Assembly: GCA_964247695.1 (NCBI GenBank)
Contig: CAXTVI010000023.1
Span: forward strand, 1 to 64,000
Length of the DNA: 64,000 nucleotides
Direction of reading: 5' to 3'
From: Lichenicoccus sp964247695
Lineage (GTDB): Bacteria; Pseudomonadota; Alphaproteobacteria; Acetobacterales; Acetobacteraceae
Shown: piece by piece, positions 7,854-15,275 of the stretch
How positions within the stretch are numbered: the stretch's first letter is position 1
Layout of the letters: each line of letters opens with the position of its first letter
Program-made: the position numbers and the translations under genes
Notes under the pieces: generated by a model
The model's database searches: none
What the model was told of the DNA's origin: nothing
Seen by the model: the letters and a program-made list of their open reading frames with translations, nothing else

Positions 7854-9257
7854 CTAGACCCTTACATTGCTGAACCGGAACGGTTCCGTGTGGTCGAGGT
7901 CCTCGGGGAACAGCCGCGCGCGATCCTGCAGCGGTGTCCAGTCGGAATAGACTCCGACCAGCTCTCCGAGATAGGGACGCATGATCGCGAGGATGCGCGC
8001 ATGGTCGAGCGCATCGGCCTCGACCAGTCCGGCATGCGGGTGCTCCATCGCCCAGACCATGCCGGCCAGCACCGCGGCGGTGACCTGCAGGCTGGTCGCA
8101 TTGTTGTAAGGCACCAGGCGACGCGCCTCCTCGATGCCGAGCCGCGAGCCGTACCAGTACGCTCCGCGCGCATGCCCGAGCAGCAGCACGCCGAGCTCGT
8201 CCATGCCGGAGGCGATCTCGTCCATCATCAGCCGCTGCGTCGGCTGGATGTGCCAGTTGCGTCCGGCCAGCTCATGGATCGACAGCACCGCGTCGTCGCA
8301 CGGGTGGTAGGCGTAGTGCACAGTCGGGCGGTACAGCACGTCACGGCCTTCGCGTACCGTGTAGTAGTCGGCAATCGAGATCGACTCGTTGTGGGTGATC
8401 AGGAAGCCGTGGAACGGGCCTTCCAGCGGGGTCCAGCTCCGCACGCGCACCGAAGCGCCTGGCCGCATCAGGTAGATCGCGGCATCGCCGCCGAACGCGT
8501 GCCGGTGGCCGTCGGACGGCAGCGCGCCCTCATGCGTGCCCCAGCCCAGTTCCGCCGGCTGGCAGCCTTCGCCGACGAAGCCGTCGATCGACCAGGTATT
8601 GACGAACTCGCCGCGGCGCTTGGCGACGTTGCCGACCTGCGTGTCACGCTCGGCGATATGGATGGCCTGCACGCCGAGCCGACGCGACAGCGCCGCCCAC
8701 TCCGCACGGGTTGCCGGAACCTCGCCCTGCGATTCCGTATCGCATGCGATATCGAGCAGCGCCTGCTTGACGAAGTGCGACACGAGGCCGGGATTGGCGC
8801 CGTGTCCCACCACCGCGGTGGGTCCGGCATTGCCGTCGGCGGCGAGCGTCAGCGCGCTCTCGCGCAGCGCGTAGTTCGAGCGTTGCGAGGGCGACAAAGC
8901 CGGATCGGTATAGCCGCCAGCCCAGGGTTCGATACAGGTGTCGAGATAGAGCGCGCCGCACGCGCGGCAGAGCGTGATCAGCGCGACCGAGGAGACGTCC
9001 ACCGAGAGATTGAGCAGGAAGTCGCCGGCGCCGAGCAGCGGTGCCAGTATCTCGCAATGGTTCTCCCGGTCGAGTGGCCGCACCAGCGTACGGATGCCGC
9101 ATTCGGCCGCCACGGCGGCGCCGCGCGCATCGGCGGTGACGATGGTGATGCGCTCGCGCGGCATGTCGATATGCGCCAGGATCAGCGGCAGCACGCCCTG
9201 GCCGATGCTGCCCAGCCCGAGCATGACGAGGCGGCCGCCGAATGCGACGTGGTGCAT
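7854..9257 (-). CDS. hss: Homospermidine synthase
   Basis: The enzyme uses NAD to join two putrescines, or putrescine and spermidine, into sym-homospermidine, the polyamine of many alphaproteobacteria. The 467-residue length and sequence fit the family. There is a Rossmann motif near the start (VMLGLGSIGQGVLPLIL), then LDTCIEPWAGGY and GHGANPGLVSHFVKQAL. The ATG has a CAGGAG site upstream. Its upstream neighbours on the same strand, agmatinase and ornithine decarboxylase, which would make putrescine, are both destroyed. This gene is fully open and apparently under selection. Confidence 0.93.
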   Translation of the reverse strand: MHHVAFGGRLVMLGLGSIGQGVLPLILAHIDMPRERITIVTADARGAAVAAECGIRTLVRPLDRENHCEILAPLLGAGDFLLNLSVDVSSVALITLCRACGALYLDTCIEPWAGGYTDPALSPSQRSNYALRESALTLAADGNAGPTAVVGHGANPGLVSHFVKQALLDIACDTESQGEVPATRAEWAALSRRLGVQAIHIAERDTQVGNVAKRRGEFVNTWSIDGFVGEGCQPAELGWGTHEGALPSDGHRHAFGGDAAIYLMRPGASVRVRSWTPLEGPFHGFLITHNESISIADYYTVREGRDVLYRPTVHYAYHPCDDAVLSIHELAGRNWHIQPTQRLMMDEIASGMDELGVLLLGHARGAYWYGSRLGIEEARRLVPYNNATSLQVTAAVLAGMVWAMEHPHAGLVEADALDHARILAIMRPYLGELVGVYSDWTPLQDRARLFPEDLDHTEPFRFSNVRV

Positions 9258-9290
9258 GTCCTGAACTCCTGGAGATCGCTCCGCTGGCAG

Positions 9291-9879
9291 CTACGCGGCG
9301 AGCAAGTCTTCCGGGTAAAGCACCACGCTGTCCAGGGTCGCGGCCTCGCCGGACGCCGGCAGCGGCGGGTCGCGCACCTCGAACATCTGCATGCGGTCGA
9401 AGCCGTTGAACCCGGTGCGCAGGCAGGCCTCGTAGGCGCCGAGCTGGCCGATCTCGATCCAGTCGCCCTCGCCGATATAGTCAGGCAGTTGGAACGGACC
9501 GTGCATGACGTCGGCGCTGTCGCAGGTCGGGCCGAAGAAGCTGAAGGGCATCAGGGCCGCGGACGAAGCCGGTGTCTCCGGGCGCAGCAGCCGCACCGGG
9601 TAGCGGAAGCCGAGCGCACCCGCGTCCGAAAGGCTGCCATACACGCCTTCGTTCATGTAGAGCGCGTGGTCGTGGCGCATCTGCACCTGCACCACCACCG
9701 ACGCCCCGGATGCGACAATCGCGCGGCCGGGTTCCGCCCAGAGCCGGGTCGCGGCAGGCAGCCGGAGGGCCGCGAACGCCTCCTCGATCTGCGCAACTAC
9801 GCCTGCAGCGGCGGGGGCGTCAGGTCGGGGTAGGCGACGGGGGATCCGCCGCCGACGTCGACGATCTCGACCGCGAGGT
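9291..9879 (-). pseudogene. Ornithine/lysine decarboxylase (PLP fold III), C-terminal remnant
   Basis: Reading leftward from about 9870, the sequence gives VEIVDVGGGSPVAYPDL and PPPLQA, the sheet region of fold-III decarboxylases. A TAG then appears at about 9796 because one base is missing (TA-GTTGCG where TACGTTGCG is expected). After the shift the frame stays open with WAEPGRAIVASGASVVVQV, GFRYPVRLLRP, FFGPTCDSADVM and on to the end at 9291. FGPTCDSADV is the strongly conserved C-terminal substrate/PLP motif. The N-terminal barrel with the PLP lysine is absent. At about 9870-9880 the sequence passes directly into an agmatinase fragment. Confidence 0.85.
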
Positions 9880-10321
9880 CTCGGCGTCTCCGGCCACGGC
9901 GCGGATGCGGTCAGCGACGGCGGCCGGCCCGATCTCGTGCACCTCCTGCGCGGTCAGGATATGACCCCCGGCCCCAGCGTCCAGTCCCACACCTCGCGCT
10001 GCACCGGCGAACGGATGCCGACCTGCACCATGCGATGCGGATCGGCCAGTCCCTTTCGGATCGCGTGGAAGACCGGCAAGCCGTGGCCGAAGGCCTGGCC
10101 GAAGCTGTCCGGCCATGTGTCGGCGTGGGCGTCGAGATGCACCAGCCCGACCGCATCGACGGTGCGGCGCGCCGAAGCACGCAGCAGCGGCAGGGTGATG
10201 TCGTGCTCGCCGCCGAGCGCCAGCAGGTGCGTGCAGGCTGCGGCCGGCTGCTCGATCAGGCGCAGGCTCTCCGGCACGTCGCCGAGCGCCACCGCGAAAT
10301 CCCGGGTATCGGCGAGCGACA
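9880..10321 (-). pseudogene. Agmatinase/ureohydrolase fragment, both ends lost
   Basis: The middle of a ureohydrolase is readable: LLALGGEHDITLPLLRA, then VGLVHLDAHADTWPDSFGQ, MVQVGIRSPVQREVWDW, and EVHEIGPAAVADRIRAVAGD. These include the first-half manganese ligands (GGEH and DAHAD). The C-terminal half with the second ligand set (normally SFDxDxLDP) is missing and replaced by the ornithine decarboxylase remnant. The N-terminus is missing and abuts the oppositely oriented PPK2 remnant at about 10321. A frame change occurs near 9955-9965. No functional enzyme can be made. Confidence 0.85.
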
Positions 10322-10677
10322 GTACTGGTCCTCGATCACCGACAAGGGGCAGGGCGCATGGTTCCGGGCCAGCCTCGAGGATCCGCTGAAGCAGTGGAAG
10401 CTCAGCCGGATAGACCTCGAAGCCGGAACCGCTGGGAGGCCTATGCGTGGCCAAGGAAGTGGCGCTCCAGCGCACCCATACCGCCGAGGCGCCGTGGTGG
10501 GTCATGCCCGCGGTGGACAAGAAGCGCACGCGGCTGGACAGTATCAGCCACCTGCTCGGCCAGTTGCCGTACCACGAGAGCAAGCCGCTGACGATCGAGC
10601 TGCCGGAGCGCGTGTTCCACCCGGACCATATGCGCCATCCGGACCCGGCCGAGATGATGGTGTCCGAGAGATGCTAG
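10322..10677 (+). pseudogene. Polyphosphate kinase 2 (PPK2), C-terminal remnant
   Basis: Three successive frames spell the end of a PPK2. They are YWSSITDKGQGAWFRASLED with PLKQWKLSRIDLE; then RNRWEAYA; then KEVALQRTHTAEAPWWVM, AVDKKRTRLDSISHLLGQLP and ELPERVFHPDHMRHPD. Frameshifts fall near 10423 and 10445. The P-loop kinase core is absent. The fragment starts exactly where the opposite-strand agmatinase fragment stops. PPK2 enzymes transfer phosphate between polyphosphate and nucleotides. Confidence 0.82.
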
Positions 10678-10702
10678 CCCAGCGCGCGATCATCCGGAGG
10701 TC

Positions 10703-11095
10703 ATGACCGACATGGACGAGATCCTGAACGAGCCGCGGCTGCACCCGGCATACCGCACGGTCCAGCACTGTATCGACGAGCGCCCGGTCTGGTCCGCCGG
10801 GAGGCTTTTGTCGTGTTCATGACCGGGGTGGCGCTGCCGCTGTCGCGCGCGAGTTCGGCATCGACGCGTCGCAGGACGGCTTCCTGATGTTGCCGATCTT
10901 GTGCGGCAACTTCTTGCCGCTGGTGATCTGCCTGTTCGGCCTGGGCATGGCGCTCGGCTGCGACCACCCGACCGCGCACATGATCATCTCGGAGAGCATT
11001 CCCAGCCTCAGACGGGGAAATCTCGTGCTGGCGGCGTTCGGCCTCCAGGCCCTTGCGGCTCTCGCCGATACCGGCGTCGGCTTTGCGGTGCTGTC
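10703..11095 (+). pseudogene. MFS transporter remnant
   Basis: A good ribosome site (CCGGAGG) precedes an ATG at 10703. The first 36 residues (MTDMDEILNEPRLHPAYRTV and onward to PVWSAG) run to a TGA near 10820. They are followed in another frame by FVVFMTGVALPL, then after a further shift near 10845 by REFGIDASQDGFLMLPILCG and DHPTAHMIISESIPS. These are recognisable pieces of a major facilitator N-terminal half, with the first helices missing. At about 11090 the reading passes in frame into a CorA-type C-terminus. Confidence 0.65.
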
Positions 11096-11261
11096 GCTGA
11101 TGCTGCCGGCGACGTTCGTGAACGGCTTCTTCGGCATGAACACCGGAGGCATGTTCCTCGCGAATGCGCACGGCCACGCCGGAACCATCACGGCCGGCAT
11201 CATCTGCCTGCCCTCGTTCGTTGCGATGTTCGGCTTTCTCAGGGCCAGGACACTACTCTAG
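11096..11261 (+). pseudogene. CorA/ZntB-type metal transporter C-terminus, fused to MFS remnant
   Basis: SLMLPATFVNGFFGMNTGG carries the GMN signature that ends the pore helix of CorA/ZntB proteins. It is followed by a second membrane helix and a short Arg tail (FLRARTLL). It is in frame with the preceding MFS piece, so one open frame from 10887 to 11261 encodes a chimera of two unrelated transporters. The entire cytoplasmic funnel domain of CorA is missing. Confidence 0.7.
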
Positions 11262-13159
11262 CCTGCCGCTGTCGAGGGCCGGAGCTCCGGACCTCTGACC
11301 TCACCTCGCGTTCGACCGAACCTTGCGGGCGAAGCCAGTGGCATGGGTCTGAATGCCGGCATCGGCTCCGGCCGGCCGAACAGGTAGCCTTGAACCAGTT
11401 CGCAGCCCTCCGTGCGCAGGAAGTCGAGCTGGAAGCCGGTTTCGACACCCTCGGCGCACACCGTCATGTCGAGCGCGCGGCCCAGCGCCAGGATCACACG
11501 CGCGACCTCGCGCGCCCTCGGTTGTGTCTCGATGTCGTGGATGAAGCTGCCGTCCAGCTTCAGCGTGTCGAATGCGAAGTCCTTGATGCAGGCGAGCGAG
11601 GAGTAGCCGATTCCGAAATCATCGAGTGCCAGCCTGAGGCCGAGTGAATGCAGCGCATGGATGCGTTCGCGGACCTGCATCGGGAAATTGATCACCGTGC
11701 GTTCGGTGAGTTCGAGCACCAGGCGCCCCGACGCGAGCGCCGTGCGGTCCAGCAGGCTGGCCACGGTCGTGGCGACATCGACCGTGCAGAGCCAGTGCGG
11801 CGAGACGTTGACCGAGACACTCAGCGACACGGGCCAGAGTGAAGCGGAGGCACAGGCCTGCTCCAGCACCCAGGCATCGATGCCCACGATCAGGCCGCTC
11901 GCCTCCGCCACCGGGATGAAGACGGCCGGCGATACCGGTCCATGGCCAGGGCGATCCCAGCGCAGCAGCGCCTCGAACCCTTCGACCTGTCCGGAGCCTG
12001 CCCTGAAGTAGGGTTGCCAATGCAGTTCGAATGCACCGGCGGCAAGCGCCTGGCGCAGATCGCGCTCCATGTCGGACGCCCCGGCGGCCAGCAGATCCGC
12101 AGGCTCATGGCACTCCTGCGAGGCAGCGACGATGCTGCCGCGGCCCAGATCCTTTGCCTTGTAGAGCGCGATGTCGGCGGCGCGGAGCAGCAACGCACCA
12201 TCGCGATGCGGCGGCGTGCTGGCGTGGCCGATCGAACTGTGGATCGCCAGGCTGATGCCATGCAGCAGGGCCGGCTGCGCAAACGCCGCCAGCACGCGCT
12301 CGGCCAGGCGCTGCGGCGCACCCGGCGGAAACGGGCCCCGCATCAGGATGGCGAACTCGTCGCCACCGAGCCGGGCGGCGAGGTCGCTCGGCCGGATGAT
12401 GCTGCGCAGGCGCCGCGCGGTCTCGCGCAGCAGGTCGTCGCCGATGGCATGCCCGTAGGTGTCGTTGACCAGCTTGAAGCGATCGAGATCCAGGCACAGC
12501 ACGGCGCAGTCGATGCCGTCCAGCGCTGCCTGCGCGGCCGCCTCCAGTTCGGGCTCGAACAGCGCGCGGTTCGCGAGACCCGTCAGGCAATCATGCGTCG
12601 CGGCCCGCTGCATCTGCTGCAGCCCGCGATGCAGCTCGAGCATCGAGGCGACGCCGGTGGCAAGCGACGCCAGTTGCCGCCGGCCGGGTCGATCGAGCCG
12701 CCGCGGCTTCGTGTCGATGATGCATAGGGTGCCGAGCGCGTGGCCGCCCGCGCCGAGAATGGGCGCCCCTGCATAGAAGCGTATGTGCGGGCTGCCATTC
12801 ACCAGCGGGTTGTCGATGAAGCGCGCATCCTCGGCGGTATCCTCGACAACCATGACCTGGTCGGGCGCGAGGATCGCCCAGGCGCAGAACGAGGCGCCGC
12901 GCGAGGTCTCGCAGACGTTGCCGACGCCGGCTGCGGCCTTGAACCACTGGCGCTCGGCATCGACCAGCGACACCAGCGCGATCGGCACGTCGTAGATCTG
13001 CTGCGCCAGCCCGATGAAGGTCTCGAAGCGGGGATCGGCGGGAGTCTCGAGAATCTCGTAGGAGATCAGCTCGGCAAGCCGGGCGGCTTCGTCGTCCGGG
13101 AGCGGCGCGGCTGGCATCTGGTCAAGGTCCTGCGACGGGGCACGCCCAGGATGCGGCAT
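11258..13159 (-). CDS. GAF-GGDEF-EAL cyclic-di-GMP protein
   Basis: This is a dual-domain enzyme of cyclic-di-GMP metabolism, 633 residues. A GAF sensor (about 30-180) is followed by GGDEF (about 185-345) with an intact GGDEF at 265-269 and an RPSD allosteric I-site at 256-259. The EAL domain (about 360-610) retains FEALLRW, VNVSPHW, ELTE, DDFGIGYSS, DTLKLDGSF, AEGVET and QGYLFGRP. Both synthesis and hydrolysis are therefore possible. It lies 68 bp downstream of the hybrid kinase and KaiC-like genes on the same strand. Its 3' end overlaps the CorA remnant by 4 bp. Confidence 0.93.
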   Translation of the reverse strand: MPHPGRAPSQDLDQMPAAPLPDDEAARLAELISYEILETPADPRFETFIGLAQQIYDVPIALVSLVDAERQWFKAAAGVGNVCETSRGASFCAWAILAPDQVMVVEDTAEDARFIDNPLVNGSPHIRFYAGAPILGAGGHALGTLCIIDTKPRRLDRPGRRQLASLATGVASMLELHRGLQQMQRAATHDCLTGLANRALFEPELEAAAQAALDGIDCAVLCLDLDRFKLVNDTYGHAIGDDLLRETARRLRSIIRPSDLAARLGGDEFAILMRGPFPPGAPQRLAERVLAAFAQPALLHGISLAIHSSIGHASTPPHRDGALLLRAADIALYKAKDLGRGSIVAASQECHEPADLLAAGASDMERDLRQALAAGAFELHWQPYFRAGSGQVEGFEALLRWDRPGHGPVSPAVFIPVAEASGLIVGIDAWVLEQACASASLWPVSLSVSVNVSPHWLCTVDVATTVASLLDRTALASGRLVLELTERTVINFPMQVRERIHALHSLGLRLALDDFGIGYSSLACIKDFAFDTLKLDGSFIHDIETQPRAREVARVILALGRALDMTVCAEGVETGFQLDFLRTEGCELVQGYLFGRPEPMPAFRPMPLASPARFGRTRGEVRGPELRPSTAAG

Positions 13160-13227
13160 GGCGCCTTAAGGTTCGATGAACGCCGCTGCGGGGGAATGAC
13201 CGGAATGACAGGCGTGCCGGCCCCGGT

Positions 13228-15270
13228 TCAGGCGACGCCCAGGACCACCCGCAGCTTCTGCGCCAGCTCGTCGCGCCGGTACGGCTTGTTCAGCATCGGC
13301 AGGTCCTGGCCGGTGGTCTGCCCCGCACCATTGTCGCCGACATAGCCCGAGGTCAGCAGGACCTTCAGTCCAGGCCGAAGCCGTTGCGCCTCCACCGCAA
13401 GCTGCGCGCCGTTCATGCCGCCGGGCATCACCACGTCTGAGAACAGAATGTCGATCCGTTCCGGCCCACGCAGGTGTTCCAGCGCCTCGCGGGCATTGCG
13501 CGACACCACGACCTTGTAGCGCAGCTCCTCCAGGCTCTCGACGGCCATGCCGAGCACCTGCTCGTCATCCTCGACCAGCAACACGGTATCGCCGCTGGAG
13601 GCGCGGCGCAGCGGCACCCTGCTGTTGGCATGGTGACGCTCCTCGGCGGCCGCATCCTCGGAGCGCGGGAAATACAGCCTGACGCTGGTGCCAAGGCCGG
13701 GCGTGCTGTCGATGACGATATCGCCGCCGGCGCTGCGCATGAAGCCGTATACCTGGCTCAGGCCGAGGCCGGAGCCGCGGCCGACCTCCTTGGTGGTGAA
13801 GAACGGCTCGAACGCCCGCTGCAGCGTCTCAGGCTCGAAACCGACGCCGGTATCGGTGACCGAGACCATCACGTAGGCGCCCGGCGAGATGCCGCGTTCG
13901 GCCACGGCCTCGGTCGGCAGATGCACGTTGCGGCACTGCAGGCGGATCGTGCCCGCCGTCGGCATCGCATCGCGCGCATTCACGATCAGGTTCAGCACGG
14001 CGGACTCGAACTGCGCTGGATCGACACGCACCGGATCGACCCCGGGGTCGAGATCGACCTGCAGGTCGATCGCCTCGCCGACGGCGCGCTGTGCCAGGGC
14101 GCGGAACTCGAGCAGCAGGCGGTTCGGGTTGAGCGTCTCCGGGCGCGACATCTGCCTGCGCGAGAACGCCAGCAACTGCTGGGTGAGCTGCTCGCCGCGA
14201 CGCGCCGCAGTCATCGCGGCCTCCGCCAGACGCACGACGCGGTCGGTCCGCTCGGGTCGCCGGATCATCATGTCGAGGCCGCCGACGATCACCGTGAGCA
14301 GGTTGTTGAAGTCGTGCGCGACGCCGCCGGTCAGCTGCCCGATCGCCTCCATCTTCTGCGCCTGGTGCAGCGCATCCTCGGTGCGGCGACGGTCGGTGGT
14401 GTCCATGACGATGCCGGCCATGCGAACCGGCTCGCCGCCCGGCGCATACTCCACCCGCCCGCGCGCATCGATCCAGCGCACGGCGCCATCACCGCGCGTG
14501 ATGCGGCATTCCAGTCCCAGCGTGCCGCTGCCGAGCGCCTTGTCGAAGGCGCTCGTGGCTGCCTTGCGATCCTCCTCCAGGACGTGGCGCAGAAAGGCGG
14601 AGCGGCCCCAGGCGCGCTGCTGATCGCGAGGCGCTCCCGGCCCGGCTTCCGCATCGAGGCCGAAGATGCCGTCATGCCGTCGCGAGTTGCGGGCGGTGTC
14701 GGTGCGCAGATCGAGGTCCCAGGACCCCATGCCGGCGCTGTCGAGCGCGAACGCAAGCGTTTCGCGCGCCGCCTCAAGCTCGCCGGTGCGCTGCCGGACG
14801 CGTTGCTCGAGGCTCTCGTTGAGCTGCACCAGCGCTGCCGCGCTCTGCTCGCGTCCGAGCAGCAGGTCGCGGGTCTGGTATTGCCGCAGGCGGGCCCGCA
14901 GCGCCGAGCCGACCGCGCTGGTCAGGGTTTCCGCGTTGATCGGCCGCTCTAGCAACACGACATTGCCGAGCTGGTCCAGGATCGTGGCGGCGGACGCCGG
15001 GCGTGGACCGGTCTGCCGGGTCGCGAGCACGATGAACGGCAGGTCCGACCAGGGCATCTGCCCGGCGATCCAGTCGAGCACCGGCCGCAGGTCCGCCCCC
15101 GACAGCGCCTCCTCGGTCAGCACGACCCCGCCGATTTCGCCGTTGAGGCTAGCGCGGAGTGCTGCAAGGTCGACGCAGACCACGCCCTCGAGGCCGCCCC
15201 GCTGCAGGACCTGGCCGATGATGGCGGAGTCGCGTCCGCGCGGTGCAAGGATGGCGAAGTGCTGCGGCAC
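13228..15270 (-). CDS. Hybrid sensor histidine kinase with pseudo-receiver N-terminus
   Basis: The 680-residue protein has an N-terminal receiver-like domain (about 1-125), where the usual phospho-acceptor strand reads GGVVLTEEAL without a clear Asp. Then come a coiled coil (about 140-172), a PAS domain (about 172-292), and HisKA with His319 in GGVAHDFNNLL. A HATPase domain (DTGVGFEPE, GRGSGLGLSQV) and a C-terminal receiver with its phospho-Asp in LFSDVVMPGG complete it. No membrane helix is present, so it is cytoplasmic. It starts 5 bp after the KaiC-like gene, so the two are almost certainly cotranscribed; KaiC state or redox/light are plausible inputs. Confidence 0.92.
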   Translation of the reverse strand: MPQHFAILAPRGRDSAIIGQVLQRGGLEGVVCVDLAALRASLNGEIGGVVLTEEALSGADLRPVLDWIAGQMPWSDLPFIVLATRQTGPRPASAATILDQLGNVVLLERPINAETLTSAVGSALRARLRQYQTRDLLLGREQSAAALVQLNESLEQRVRQRTGELEAARETLAFALDSAGMGSWDLDLRTDTARNSRRHDGIFGLDAEAGPGAPRDQQRAWGRSAFLRHVLEEDRKAATSAFDKALGSGTLGLECRITRGDGAVRWIDARGRVEYAPGGEPVRMAGIVMDTTDRRRTEDALHQAQKMEAIGQLTGGVAHDFNNLLTVIVGGLDMMIRRPERTDRVVRLAEAAMTAARRGEQLTQQLLAFSRRQMSRPETLNPNRLLLEFRALAQRAVGEAIDLQVDLDPGVDPVRVDPAQFESAVLNLIVNARDAMPTAGTIRLQCRNVHLPTEAVAERGISPGAYVMVSVTDTGVGFEPETLQRAFEPFFTTKEVGRGSGLGLSQVYGFMRSAGGDIVIDSTPGLGTSVRLYFPRSEDAAAEERHHANSRVPLRRASSGDTVLLVEDDEQVLGMAVESLEELRYKVVVSRNAREALEHLRGPERIDILFSDVVMPGGMNGAQLAVEAQRLRPGLKVLLTSGYVGDNGAGQTTGQDLPMLNKPYRRDELAQKLRVVLGVA

Positions 15271-15275
15271 CTGGA

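Noticed and set aside
7815..9833. Long plus-strand frame opposite homospermidine synthase
   Set aside because: It is a shadow of hss and of the decarboxylase remnant; no family motif is present.
6786..11261. Mobile element as cause of the decayed zone
   Set aside because: No transposase, integrase, terminal inverted repeats or target duplications could be seen.
13474..14952. Long plus-strand frame opposite the hybrid kinase
   Set aside because: It is a mirror frame of a well-supported kinase with HisKA, HATPase and receiver domains.
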